DNA of 64,000 bases from Chitinophaga sp. CF418 (lineage in GTDB: Bacteria; Bacteroidota; Bacteroidia; Chitinophagales; Chitinophagaceae): contig NZ_FRCN01000001.1 in the NCBI RefSeq assembly GCF_900142925.1, positions 744,001 to 808,000 of the forward strand, written 5' to 3'. Shown here in pieces: positions 7,901 to 16,608 of the stretch; position 1 is the first letter of the stretch, and each line of letters begins with the position of its first letter. The notes beneath the pieces are model-generated. The model was not told the origin of the DNA and did no database searches. It saw nothing but the letters and a program-made list of their open reading frames with translations. A program made the position numbers and the translations under genes.

Positions 7901-9361
7901 TCACGACTCTACAGCAGAGAGCTGTATAGCAACCGCATGTTGCCACGCTTTCTGCTGCAAAGCGGCAGGGATGGTGATCTGGGTACCTGTAGCAGTGGCC
8001 TTCCAGGAGATCTTTTCCTTTGCACCCAGTACGGTCACCTTTGCCCCTTTTGCCGGTTTCAGGCCTTCAAATGCTATCTGTGCAGGCAATTTCTCTCCTT
8101 CACCCAACAGGTAAATAGCATATACATTACCATTCTTCTTGCGGGTAAAACATACCTTCCCGTCTTTATAAGGGGCTATGGAGCGGGTACCATAGATGGC
8201 ATCCCCGTTGATCTTCATCCACTCTCCAATGGCCGCCATAGTGGTATAAGCCTCGTCGTGCAGCTGGCCATCAGGGCCCGGACCTACGTTCAGCAGGTAG
8301 TTACCGCCTTTCGCCACGATGTCCACCAGGTTGTGGATGATCTTGTTTACAGGCTTATATTTATCATCCGGTACGTACGACCAGGAATTGGCCATCGTCA
8401 TACAGGTTTCCCATGGGTAAGACAATGGTTTTTCCGGGATCTGCTGTTCCGGCGTACGATAGTTTTCAAACGGGCCATGTACAGAACGGTCCACCACGAT
8501 CAGACCAGGCTGATGGCTGCGGGCCATTTTAGTAATCCCCGCCATGTCGATATCCTCATTTTGTTTTGTTGGCCTGGTGTCGATTTCTGCAGCAGTGATG
8601 TCGTTCTCTTTTTTAACCCCCTGGTTGCGGGCACGAACCCATCCACCATCCAGCCAGAGGATCTCGATCTTGCCCATAGTGGTCATCAGCTCCTCGATCT
8701 GTTTATAGGTATAATCCTTAAAGTTCTTCCAACGGTCAGGATACCTTGTCACGTCATAGTTCACATGCCTGTCTTTCGGAGGGAAATAAGGCCACCAGTA
8801 GAATTCACTGTGCCAGTCAGGCTTGGAGAAATAAGCGCCTGTATGCAGACCTTCCTGCTGGAAAGCGGTAAATACCTCTTTCGCCACGTTCTTTCTCGGG
8901 TCATTACGGAAAGGGCTCTTAGAACCAGCTATACCATAATCAGTCTGTCTGGTATCCCACATACAGAAACCATCATGATGTTTGGTTGTGAAAACAACAT
9001 ACTCCATACCAGCGCCCTTAGCCGCTTTCGCCCATTTGGAAGGATCAAATTTGGTTGGGTTGAACGTGGTGGCCAGTGCTTCATATTTCTTTACATAGTC
9101 ATAGTATGGAATACCGTAGGGCTGACGCTGGGTCCATCCCTCATCTTCCGGACAGATACTCCAGGACTCTACAATCCCCCACTGGGAATAAGCACCCCAA
9201 TGGATCAGCATACCAAATTTCCAATCCTGCCATTGATCCAATTTTTGCAATACAGCCTGATCGGTTTCCGGGATATAGGGCTGTTCCAGACCGTGGTCCT
9301 GCGCACTGGCTGTGGAAAATGCCAATAGCGCGCTACTAAATAAAAGAAATAGTTTTCGCAT
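7901..9361 (-). CDS. Secreted alpha-L-fucosidase (GH29)
   Basis: 486 residues with a clear signal peptide (MRKLFLLFSSALLAFSTASA, cleavage near residue 20). The catalytic TIM barrel has the GH29 hallmarks: FGMLIHWGAYS near 49-59, KHHDGFCMWD near 127-136, and the nucleophile Asp238 in ILWLDGGW. A C-terminal beta-sandwich is likely. It would release terminal L-fucose from glycans in the periplasm or outside the cell. No SusC/SusD pair or other glycan genes are adjacent, so it does not sit in a typical polysaccharide utilisation locus. A terminator follows at 7813-7852. Confidence 0.93.
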   Translation of the reverse strand: MRKLFLLFSSALLAFSTASAQDHGLEQPYIPETDQAVLQKLDQWQDWKFGMLIHWGAYSQWGIVESWSICPEDEGWTQRQPYGIPYYDYVKKYEALATTFNPTKFDPSKWAKAAKGAGMEYVVFTTKHHDGFCMWDTRQTDYGIAGSKSPFRNDPRKNVAKEVFTAFQQEGLHTGAYFSKPDWHSEFYWWPYFPPKDRHVNYDVTRYPDRWKNFKDYTYKQIEELMTTMGKIEILWLDGGWVRARNQGVKKENDITAAEIDTRPTKQNEDIDMAGITKMARSHQPGLIVVDRSVHGPFENYRTPEQQIPEKPLSYPWETCMTMANSWSYVPDDKYKPVNKIIHNLVDIVAKGGNYLLNVGPGPDGQLHDEAYTTMAAIGEWMKINGDAIYGTRSIAPYKDGKVCFTRKKNGNVYAIYLLGEGEKLPAQIAFEGLKPAKGAKVTVLGAKEKISWKATATGTQITIPAALQQKAWQHAVAIQLSAVES

Positions 9362-9613
9362 GATTAATTTTTAAATATATCTGAGAACTTAGAACTTCTT
9401 CTCTTTCTTTCGGTTGCAGTGACAACCATATGCCGTCTCCGGCAAAATTTTCATAATGCTGATACTGACAAAGTAATATACATTCCCGCTTAATAACTCA
9501 TCCTCCTTTACCACTTTCCTATAGAATATTACCCTCCGCCGGTATTGCTAACCGCTGAGTGAACCATACATCCGGCGCTTCATGAGTCAGGCGTGAAGTA
9601 GGTGTATAAAAAC

Positions 9614-9621
9614 TATCTTTG
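9614..9621 (+). promoter_or_regulatory. -7 box (TATCTTTG) 7 bases before a start codon
   Basis: TATCTTTG matches the Bacteroidota TAnnTTTG box. Only 7 bases separate it from the ATG of the small gene at 9629, so its transcript would be leaderless or nearly so. I see no TTG at the usual distance upstream. Confidence 0.5.
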
Positions 9622-9628
9622 TATTATT

Positions 9629-9802
9629 ATGAAAAGCATCTGGCAACAAATACTACGCTACCTCTACATAGGTAAAAAAGATCCCTCTGCGCCTAAGAAC
9701 CGTTATGTATATATGATGCACGGTATGAACCGGATCTCTATTATCGTATTCCTGATCGCATTGATAATAATGCTCGTAAAACTATTTAGCCGTCATCATT
9801 AA
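9629..9802 (+). CDS. Small single-pass membrane protein
   Basis: 57 residues. A longer frame begins at GTG 9602, but this would run through the TATCTTTG promoter box, so ATG 9629 is preferred. The N-terminal half is basic (KSIWQQILRYLYIGKKD) and residues about 35-53 form one hydrophobic segment followed by SRHH, so a cytoplasmic amphipathic N-terminus with a single membrane anchor is likely. I do not recognise the family. It stands alone between the divergent fucosidase upstream region and lpxB, which ends 38 bp away on the other strand. Confidence 0.6.
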   Translation: MKSIWQQILRYLYIGKKDPSAPKNRYVYMMHGMNRISIIVFLIALIIMLVKLFSRHH

Positions 9803-9840
9803 GCAGGCTTTATCCGGATAAAATCTTCTTTCATAACGTC

Positions 9841-10944
9841 TTACCTGCTTGCTTCCGCATAGGCCACTTCTGCTGCCCGGCGACTGGCATCCTTTTCTCC
9901 CAGTTTCGACCAGAGGGCGGCATAATCAGCTTTTATACGGTTACGCACCGTGGAATCTTTCAGTAATAAGGTCAGTTCCTTCAGCAGGTTCTCTTCATTC
10001 AGCTCATGCTGGATCAGTTCCTTTACAACAGGTTTATCCATTACTAAGTTGACCAGTGCAATATATTTCACCTTGATCAACCTTTTGGCAAAGAAATAAG
10101 AGATGGCACTACCTTTATAGCAAACAACTTCCGGTACTCCAAACAAAGCAGTTTCCAGTGTGGCAGTTCCGGAGGTAACCAATGCTGCTTCTGCCTGACG
10201 TAACAAGTTATATGTTTGTCCTTTGACCGTGGAAACATTGGGATGCGCCCCCGTCAGTCCTGCTATAAAAGCATCATCCAGGCTGGGGGCCTGGGCAACA
10301 ATAAACTGATGATCGGGAAAATGTCTGGCCATCGTGAGCATGATCGGCAATTTCACACTCACCTCCTGCTTACGGCTGCCAGGTAAAATGGCGATAATGG
10401 GTTTATCTGACAATGGCTTGTCAACAGGCTTATCCTTCGCCTCCTTTATAACCTGAATGAGTGGATGGCCGACATACTCCACTTCATAATCCCATTTCTT
10501 ATAAAAGTCCTGCTCAAAGGGCAGGATACAAAGCATTCTGTCAACACTCTGTCTGATCTTCTTCACACGGTTCTCTTTCCAGGCCCATACCTGCGGAGAG
10601 ATATAAAATACCACTTTATATCCCAGCGGCTTGGCCCATTCCGCGATACGCAGGTTGAAACCTGCATAGTCAATCAGCACCAGTACATCCGGTTGATACT
10701 GCTGGATATCCTTTTTACAGAATTCCATATTTTTCAGTACCGTACGGATGTTCATCACCACTTCAATGAATCCCATGAAGGCAAGGTCCTTATAATGCTT
10801 TACCAGCGTTCCTCCCGCCTGTTGCATCATATCCCCACCCCAGCAACGAATATCCGCTGCGGTGTCCTGTTGTTTCAATTGTTTGATCAGATTGCTGCCA
10901 TGGAGATCACCGGAAGCTTCACCGGCGATGATGTAATACTTCAT
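9841..10944 (-). CDS. lpxB: Lipid-A-disaccharide synthase
   Basis: LpxB joins UDP-2,3-diacylglucosamine and lipid X to give the disaccharide core of lipid A at the inner membrane. The 367 residues start with YYIIAGEASGDLHG, the family N-terminal signature, and contain CWGGDMMQQAGG, the conserved PQVWAWKENRVKKI stretch, FYKKWDYEVEYVGHPL, ILPGSRKQEV and a late TSGTATLETALFGVPEVVCYK donor-binding region. It is the last gene of a minus-strand cluster surE - small membrane protein - lpxB, an arrangement I associate with this phylum. Confidence 0.96.
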   Translation of the reverse strand: MKYYIIAGEASGDLHGSNLIKQLKQQDTAADIRCWGGDMMQQAGGTLVKHYKDLAFMGFIEVVMNIRTVLKNMEFCKKDIQQYQPDVLVLIDYAGFNLRIAEWAKPLGYKVVFYISPQVWAWKENRVKKIRQSVDRMLCILPFEQDFYKKWDYEVEYVGHPLIQVIKEAKDKPVDKPLSDKPIIAILPGSRKQEVSVKLPIMLTMARHFPDHQFIVAQAPSLDDAFIAGLTGAHPNVSTVKGQTYNLLRQAEAALVTSGTATLETALFGVPEVVCYKGSAISYFFAKRLIKVKYIALVNLVMDKPVVKELIQHELNEENLLKELTLLLKDSTVRNRIKADYAALWSKLGEKDASRRAAEVAYAEASR

Positions 10945-11038
10945 AGGACAAATATAACTTAGGAATCAGGAATTAACCATCAGGAATTGGTCAGACCAGG
11001 CATTATTCCCAACTCTTAATTCCCAATCCTTCATTGGT

Positions 11039-11341
11039 TTATCCGTGTAATAACTTTAGAAAGATGATGGTGATGGCGTAAAGCATAGTCACCAGGAAGA
11101 TCCCTTTTGCCGTGATATCTTTCCGGCTCCTGGTATAGAAATAGAACACCAGGCCGTTCAGGAGAAGGCAGATGCTGATCAGTTTAGGTAGCATCTGGCG
11201 GTTGCCGACAATAAGGGTAATAAATTCATCTAAGGATACATGCTTGGGCATGAACATCAACAGGTAGTACAGGAAAAAGGCAAATACAGGGGTAAACATA
11301 CCCAGCACAATGCCCAATGGGAGATTATCTCGTTTCAACAT
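11039..11341 (-). CDS. Small three-helix membrane protein between surE and lpxB
   Basis: 100 residues with three hydrophobic segments (about 8-30, 52-70 and 79-97) and short polar loops; the second segment ends in a basic RSRKD. No enzyme motif is visible. It lies 30 bp after surE and 94 bp before lpxB on the same strand, so it is probably part of that transcript. Function unknown; the position suggests envelope biology but that is only context. Confidence 0.75.
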   Translation of the reverse strand: MLKRDNLPLGIVLGMFTPVFAFFLYYLLMFMPKHVSLDEFITLIVGNRQMLPKLISICLLLNGLVFYFYTRSRKDITAKGIFLVTMLYAITIIFLKLLHG

Positions 11342-11371
11342 AGTAGGTTTTGAAATGTGCGTGAATACACA

Positions 11372-12151
11372 TCAGAGTTTCCAGTCGTTCTCTATCTTCT
11401 TTTTCAGCTTATAATTCGTCAGGTCAAACTGTACAGGCACCAGTGAAGCGTGGTTGTTGGCCAATGCATATACGTCAGTATCCTCTCCGTTATCACGGTT
11501 AATGAACTCGCCTGTAAGCCAGTAGTATTTTTTACCACGCGGATCACGGCGTTCATCAAACGCTTCCACCCATTTTGCATCTGCCTGACGGCATATCTTA
11601 ATTCCTTTGTAATCTTCCTTTTTTACAACGGGTATGTTCACATTGAACAAAGTCCCTTCCGGCAGTTCAGATTCCAGCATCTTTTTAGCTACCATATGGG
11701 CCACCTCTTTACATAAAGAGAAATCCGCATTGAAACTGTAATCCAGGTAAGAGAACCCTACAGATGGCACTCCTTCTATTGCAGCTTCCATCGCGGCAGA
11801 CATTGTCCCGGAATAGATCACATTGATGGAATGGTTAGCGCCATGGTTGATCCCGCTTACGCAGATATCCGGCAAACGATGCAGGATCTTGTCACGGGCC
11901 AGTTTCACACAATCCACCGGTGTGCCGGAACATTGCCAGGCTTCAATGCCTTCAAAAAGGTACACCTGGTCCAGCCGCAGGGGCACTCCGATAGTGATTG
12001 CGTGCCCTTTACCCGATTGCGGGCTATCCGGGGCCACCACCACTACTTTACCCAGCGGGCTTACCGCTTCAATCAGGGCCCTGATTCCAGGAGCCGTTAC
12101 ACCATCATCATTCGTAACAAGTATGATCTTTTCCTGCTCTTTTCCCTTCAC
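11372..12151 (-). CDS. surE: 5'/3'-nucleotidase SurE
   Basis: SurE is a metal-dependent nucleoside monophosphatase. The N-terminal ILVTNDDG with the metal-binding Asp pair, APDSPQSGKGHAIT, GTPVDCVKLA, SGINHGANH and GTMSAAMEAAI are all present. The open frame extends to an ATG at 12214, but I place the start at GTG 12151, giving a 259-residue protein beginning with a Lys-rich lead into the ILVTNDDG strand as in other SurE proteins. A TAAATTTG box (complement of 12178-12185) lies inside the longer frame and would start transcription between the two candidates. First gene of the surE-lpxB cluster. Confidence 0.9.
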   Translation of the reverse strand: MKGKEQEKIILVTNDDGVTAPGIRALIEAVSPLGKVVVVAPDSPQSGKGHAITIGVPLRLDQVYLFEGIEAWQCSGTPVDCVKLARDKILHRLPDICVSGINHGANHSINVIYSGTMSAAMEAAIEGVPSVGFSYLDYSFNADFSLCKEVAHMVAKKMLESELPEGTLFNVNIPVVKKEDYKGIKICRQADAKWVEAFDERRDPRGKKYYWLTGEFINRDNGEDTDVYALANNHASLVPVQFDLTNYKLKKKIENDWKL

Positions 12152-12246
12152 AAACGTTTCAATTTTACTTTTCGAAACAAATTTAACATTCTTAACTGAT
12201 AGTCCATAACGCACGGTCGTGTGATAATGCGTAACAGACTAAGAAC

Positions 12247-12291
12247 GCAAAAGATAGGAGAAACATTACGAGTCTGTCCCCTATCTTTTGC
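12247..12291. terminator. Inverted repeat after the ABC permease gene
   Basis: GCAAAAGATAGG and its exact reverse complement are separated by 21 bases. It lies about 28 bases past the stop of the minus-strand permease gene and upstream of surE. There is no strong T-run, so it may be a weak terminator or a transcript-end structure. Confidence 0.45.
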
Positions 12292-12318
12292 AAATAACAT
12301 ATAATTAACATACTATAT

Positions 12319-13116
12319 CTACAGGTCGGTGCGAAGCATCCTCCTGAACACCACCCATATTATCAAAGCAATATAAATGATCAGTGTGGCCAGGTACACT
12401 TCGTTGTCATATGGCCCTCTGTAATTGGGATCGGCCAACTTCTCCACTTTTTCCAGAACGGGAAATGGCAACAATTCGTCCCCTGCCTGTAGCGGGAATA
12501 ATCCACCAATATTGCCAAAGTTACGTTTTGCAATAAAAACCAGGAGCTGTTCCAGGAACATCACATATCCCACGAACAGTATAATCGCCAGGCCTGTACG
12601 TTTTACCAGCATTGCCAGCAACAGGGCCAGCAACAGCGATACTATTACTTGTAACAGGTAATAGAACAGGTAATGACTGTTTTCCAGACTAAAGGGGGCA
12701 CTTCCATAAATACCACCGAAGATGAACACCGCGATCAGGGAGGTCAGGAACGCCACCAGGGCCAGGCTGACTACCCAAAAAAGCTTCGAGAGCACGAAAT
12801 CCCTCCGATCCCAGCCATCAATGATATTCTGGCGGTGGGTCCTGTACGTAAATTCATTGGTCACCAGCGTAATCAGCAACAGGCCGAAAATACCCGAGGT
12901 ATAAGACCCGACACTGGCCACTGTCTGCCAGACCAGTGGGAAATCGTATATGGGTTGTCCCAGCAGCTTTTGGGCATCCTTGGGAATTCTTCTGATGAAG
13001 ACATCATGAATGATAAAGTTTGGCGCGAGAATGGACAGCAGGCCCAGGGCGATGAACACCCAGAAAGTACGGTAGTTCTTTACCTTCAGCCATTCTATTT
13101 TAATGATTTGCAGCAT
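12319..13116 (-). CDS. ABC-2 type transporter permease
   Basis: 265 residues with about six hydrophobic segments (near 16-36, 70-90, 108-132, 146-168, 172-195 and 240-258) and the N-terminal IEWLKVKNYRTFW segment typical of ABC-2 permeases. It begins 19 bp after the ATP-binding gene and is the last gene of a minus-strand set. The pair would form an exporter; nothing in the permease shows the cargo. Confidence 0.85.
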   Translation of the reverse strand: MLQIIKIEWLKVKNYRTFWVFIALGLLSILAPNFIIHDVFIRRIPKDAQKLLGQPIYDFPLVWQTVASVGSYTSGIFGLLLITLVTNEFTYRTHRQNIIDGWDRRDFVLSKLFWVVSLALVAFLTSLIAVFIFGGIYGSAPFSLENSHYLFYYLLQVIVSLLLALLLAMLVKRTGLAIILFVGYVMFLEQLLVFIAKRNFGNIGGLFPLQAGDELLPFPVLEKVEKLADPNYRGPYDNEVYLATLIIYIALIIWVVFRRMLRTDL

Positions 13117-13135
13117 ATGCTCGGTACAAAGAGGA

Positions 13136-14029
13136 TTAGTTGTTGGTTAATTCCAGGAATGCAGTTTCCAGGCTCTTCCTGCTCATCTGCAAATGATTGA
13201 GCCAGACGCCCTGCTGAGCGCACCAGTTGTTGAGCGCCGCCGGGTCAACCGCATCTTTGAATGTCACCTGCAGCACTCCATCTCCTGCAGGCAGCAACTC
13301 CACAAAGGCGGGGTGTTGCTGTATCAACTGCGCCAGCGCGCGACTGTCTGCGCTGCCTATCTCGATAAAATTATCCCTGGCCAGGACAGCATTTACCGGC
13401 CCGGAGCCCAGCAATTGCCCTTTTCGCAGAATGGCCACATGTGTACACACTTTTTCCACTTCATCCAGCAGATGGCTGGCCATAATAATGGTCTTACCAG
13501 ACAGCGCCAGCTGGCGGATCAGGTTTCTGACTTCTGCAATTCCCACAGGGTCCAGACCATTGGCCGGTTCATCGAGTATCAGGACCTGCGGATCTCCCAG
13601 CATGGCCGCCGCTATGGCGAGACGCTGTTTCATACCCAGGGAGTAAGTCTTAAAGGCCGAATGCTGGCGGGCCGTCAGTCCGGCTAGTTCCAGTACCCTG
13701 GGAATATCCGCTTCGCTTTGTTGTTTTATATTGGCCACTATCTGCAGATTCCGGTAGCCGGAGAGATAATGGTAAAAGTTAGGTGTCTCCAGCAGGGTAC
13801 CAATCTTCCGCCGCTGCAGGGCAGAAGGTGGGGCGCCCATCAGGGTAAAGGAACCGGCATCCGCTTTCAGCACATCGGTAACAATACCCAGCAGGGTGGT
13901 TTTTCCACTCCCGTTAGGGCCTAATATGCCGAATACGCAATTGGTGGGAATATCAAATGATACTCCTGACAATGCCTGTACGGCACCATATCTTTTTGAA
14001 ATGTTCTGAAGGGTAAGAGTAGTTGACAT
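13136..14029 (-). CDS. ABC transporter ATP-binding protein
   Basis: 297 residues: Walker A GPNGSGKTT near 36-44, Q-loop in the NFYHYLSG region, signature LGMKQRLAIAAAMLG, Walker B VLILDEPANGLDPVG and the H-loop in IIMASHLLDEVE. The C-terminal ~80 residues form the extra domain seen in ABC-2 exporters. Partner of the permease that follows. It starts 8 bp after the FadN-like gene, so the pair may be transcribed from the fatty-acid gene's promoter. Confidence 0.92.
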   Translation of the reverse strand: MSTTLTLQNISKRYGAVQALSGVSFDIPTNCVFGILGPNGSGKTTLLGIVTDVLKADAGSFTLMGAPPSALQRRKIGTLLETPNFYHYLSGYRNLQIVANIKQQSEADIPRVLELAGLTARQHSAFKTYSLGMKQRLAIAAAMLGDPQVLILDEPANGLDPVGIAEVRNLIRQLALSGKTIIMASHLLDEVEKVCTHVAILRKGQLLGSGPVNAVLARDNFIEIGSADSRALAQLIQQHPAFVELLPAGDGVLQVTFKDAVDPAALNNWCAQQGVWLNHLQMSRKSLETAFLELTNN

Positions 14030-14037
14030 CAGGTGGT

Positions 14038-16437
14038 TTAGTTTCTAATTGGTTTCCCTGTTTTGATCACACTCTGCAGCCTTTCCAGTGTCTTACGCTC
14101 GCCTGCCAGGCTGAGGAAAGCTTCCCTTTCCAGGTCCAGCAGATATTGTTCGCTTACCAGAGACGCTTCCGACAGATCGCCCCCGCTCATTACATAAGCA
14201 AGCTTACCGGCAATCTTTGCATCATGATCCGAAATATAGTTGGAGAACCGCATGCTGTGGATGCCAGTCAGCATCATACCCAGGGCAGTGCGGCCCAGTA
14301 CTTTTATGTCTTTTCTTTCTACCGGACGTGTATATCCTTCTTCCGCCATCTGCAATATACTGCGTTTAGCATCGGCGATCAGGCGGCTCTGGTTCAGGGT
14401 GATCTCATCATGTCCTTTCCGCAGGATGCCCAGGTCGAATGCCTCATGAGCAGAGGTACTTACTTTCGCCATGGCGATGGTCATAAACCTGTCTTTCAGG
14501 GGCTCCTCTTCTATACGGCCTTCTTTGAACTCATCGGCAGCACGTAATGCCATTTCCTTGGTACCGCCACCGCCAGGTATCAGGCCTACGCCCAGCTCTA
14601 CCAATCCAATATAAGACTCTGCAGCAGCCTGCACTTTATCTGCATGCAGGCACATCTCACATCCACCGCCCAATGTAAGCGCGTGAGGTGCTACTATTAC
14701 GGGAATGGAAGAATAACGGAGGCGCATGGTCGTCTTCTGGAACATCCGTACGGCCATATCCAGTTCATCATATTCCTGTTCTGCGGCATACATGAAGATC
14801 ATTCCCACATTAGCGCCTGCAGAAAAGTTAGCGCCTTCATTAGCGAGGACCAGTCCGCGGAAATCTTTTTCTGCCCTGTCAATGGCTTTATTCACACCTT
14901 CCAGTACCTCACCGCCGATGGTATTCATCTTCGTTTTCCAGTCGAGCGCCACTACTCCATCACCTATGTCGTACAGGTTACAGGCGCTGTTCTTCCAGAC
15001 AACATTGCCGGAAAGATTTTCCAGGATAACGAAGGTATCTGCACCAGGCAGCAGTTTATAAACATGTGTCTTAACGTCGTAGTAATACCGCTTCCCGTTC
15101 TCAACTTTGTAAAAGCTTTTAACACCTTTCTCCAGCATTTCCTTCACCCATGGCGCCACGCTCAGGCCCTTGGCTTCTATTGCCTTAATGCCTTTTTCAA
15201 CACCTACTATATCCCACGATTCAAAAGGCCCTATTTCCCAGCCAAAACCCGCCTTCATCGCATCATCTACTTTGTAGATATCATCCGCTATTTCTGGGAT
15301 ACGGTGAGAAATATAAGAGAAAAGGTGCGCATGGAACTGCTGATAGAACTCTCCCGCTTTATCCGTAGCATTATACAGCGCCACGAGCCGCTGCTTCAGA
15401 TCTTCTACCTGTTTGGCGGCTTCTATGCTGGCAAATTTAGATTTCTGCCGTGGACCATATTCCATAGTTTCCAGGTTCAGCGTCAGGATCTCCTTACCGC
15501 CTTCTCCTTTTGTTTTCTTATAGAAACCCTGGCCTGTTTTATCGCCCAGCCATTTATTTTCCACCACTTTCTGGAGGAATGGAGGGATCACAAATATATC
15601 TCTGGCTTCGTCCTGCGGACAATTGTCAGCCACTCCCTTTGCCACTTTTACAAGTGTGTCAATTCCCACGACATCGGCTGTACGGAAAGTAGCCGATTTA
15701 GGCCTTCCGATCACCGGTCCTGTCAGCGTGTCTATCTCATCGATATTCAGCTTCATTTCCTGCATGAGGTGGAAGATGGCCATGATGGAATACACCCCTA
15801 CCCTGTTGGCAATAAATGCAGGGGTATCCTTACAAAGCACTGTTGTTTTACCCAGGTAGAGATCTCCATAGTTCATCAGGAAGTCTACTATTTCAGGGTC
15901 AGTATATGGTGTAGGAATTATTTCCAGTAAGCGCAGATAGCGGGGTGGGTTAAAGAAGTGTGTACCGCAGAAATGTTTCTTAAAATCATCACTACGGCCT
16001 TCCGCCATCAGTTGGATGGGAATACCCGAGGTATTGGAAGTGATCAGTGTACCGGGTTTACGGTATTTTTCCACTTCCGTGAATATTGACTTTTTGATAT
16101 CCAGGTTTTCCACAACTACTTCAATGATCCAGTCATAGTTGGCTATTTCCTTCATATCATCCGTAAAGTTTCCTGTACGGATCAGCTTTACCACGTCCTT
16201 CTGGTATACGGGGGAAGGGTTTGCTTTCAGGGCAGACTGTAACGCTTCGTTTACGATGCGGTTTTTTACCGCTTTACTGTCCAGCGACAGCCCTTTAGCT
16301 TTTTCTGCATCAGTTAACTCTTTAGGGGCAATATCCAGTAACAACACCTGAACTCCGACTCCTGCAAAATGAGCTGCTATCCGTGAACCCATTACTCCTG
16401 AACCTAAAACGGCCACCTTATTGATGTGTCTTTTCAT
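14038..16437 (-). CDS. 3-hydroxyacyl-CoA dehydrogenase / enoyl-CoA hydratase fusion (FadN-like)
   Basis: A 799-residue two-function beta-oxidation enzyme. The dehydrogenase comes first: NAD-binding VAVLGSGVMGSRIA at 9-22, then SNTSGIP and CGTHFFNPPRYLRLLE. The enoyl-CoA hydratase/crotonase part follows (about 490-690) with NFSAGANVG and LTLGGGCEMCLHAD forming the oxyanion hole, and LVELGVGLIPGGGGTKE carrying the catalytic Glu. This order (dehydrogenase before hydratase) is that of FadN, the reverse of E. coli FadB. No thiolase or acyl-CoA dehydrogenase is adjacent. It is followed after 8 bp by an ABC transporter pair. Confidence 0.93.
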   Translation of the reverse strand: MKRHINKVAVLGSGVMGSRIAAHFAGVGVQVLLLDIAPKELTDAEKAKGLSLDSKAVKNRIVNEALQSALKANPSPVYQKDVVKLIRTGNFTDDMKEIANYDWIIEVVVENLDIKKSIFTEVEKYRKPGTLITSNTSGIPIQLMAEGRSDDFKKHFCGTHFFNPPRYLRLLEIIPTPYTDPEIVDFLMNYGDLYLGKTTVLCKDTPAFIANRVGVYSIMAIFHLMQEMKLNIDEIDTLTGPVIGRPKSATFRTADVVGIDTLVKVAKGVADNCPQDEARDIFVIPPFLQKVVENKWLGDKTGQGFYKKTKGEGGKEILTLNLETMEYGPRQKSKFASIEAAKQVEDLKQRLVALYNATDKAGEFYQQFHAHLFSYISHRIPEIADDIYKVDDAMKAGFGWEIGPFESWDIVGVEKGIKAIEAKGLSVAPWVKEMLEKGVKSFYKVENGKRYYYDVKTHVYKLLPGADTFVILENLSGNVVWKNSACNLYDIGDGVVALDWKTKMNTIGGEVLEGVNKAIDRAEKDFRGLVLANEGANFSAGANVGMIFMYAAEQEYDELDMAVRMFQKTTMRLRYSSIPVIVAPHALTLGGGCEMCLHADKVQAAAESYIGLVELGVGLIPGGGGTKEMALRAADEFKEGRIEEEPLKDRFMTIAMAKVSTSAHEAFDLGILRKGHDEITLNQSRLIADAKRSILQMAEEGYTRPVERKDIKVLGRTALGMMLTGIHSMRFSNYISDHDAKIAGKLAYVMSGGDLSEASLVSEQYLLDLEREAFLSLAGERKTLERLQSVIKTGKPIRN

Positions 16438-16553
16438 AGAACGCGTTTTATAAGCTACAAGCGCTGAGGCATTGTAGTGAGTCTTTACGTTAATATCGAT
16501 AAATGAATATATGATTTTTTAGCAGACTTGTGGCAAAAGGAAGAAAAAAACGA

Positions 16554-16584
16554 ACAGGCCGTCTCCGGTACCGGGACGGCCTGT
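16554..16584 (-). terminator. Intrinsic terminator after the PepSY gene
   Basis: ACAGGCCGTC and its exact complement flank an 11-base loop; on the minus strand the stem is followed by TCGTTTTTTTC. It lies 24 bases past the stop of the PepSY membrane protein. Confidence 0.85.
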
Positions 16585-16608
16585 AAAACAATATACTGGC
16601 GTACTTAC

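Noticed and set aside
7877..9328. 483-codon plus-strand frame opposite the fucosidase
   Set aside because: It is the antisense of a clear GH29 gene with signal peptide and catalytic motif. The frame has no domain and is rich in residues expected from reverse-complement reading.
12149..12214. ATG start of surE at 12214
   Set aside because: The TAAATTTG promoter box falls inside this longer frame and the extra 21 residues do not match the family; GTG 12151 is preferred.
14644..15930. 428-codon plus-strand frame opposite the FadN-like gene
   Set aside because: Antisense shadow of a confidently identified enzyme; no recognisable motifs.
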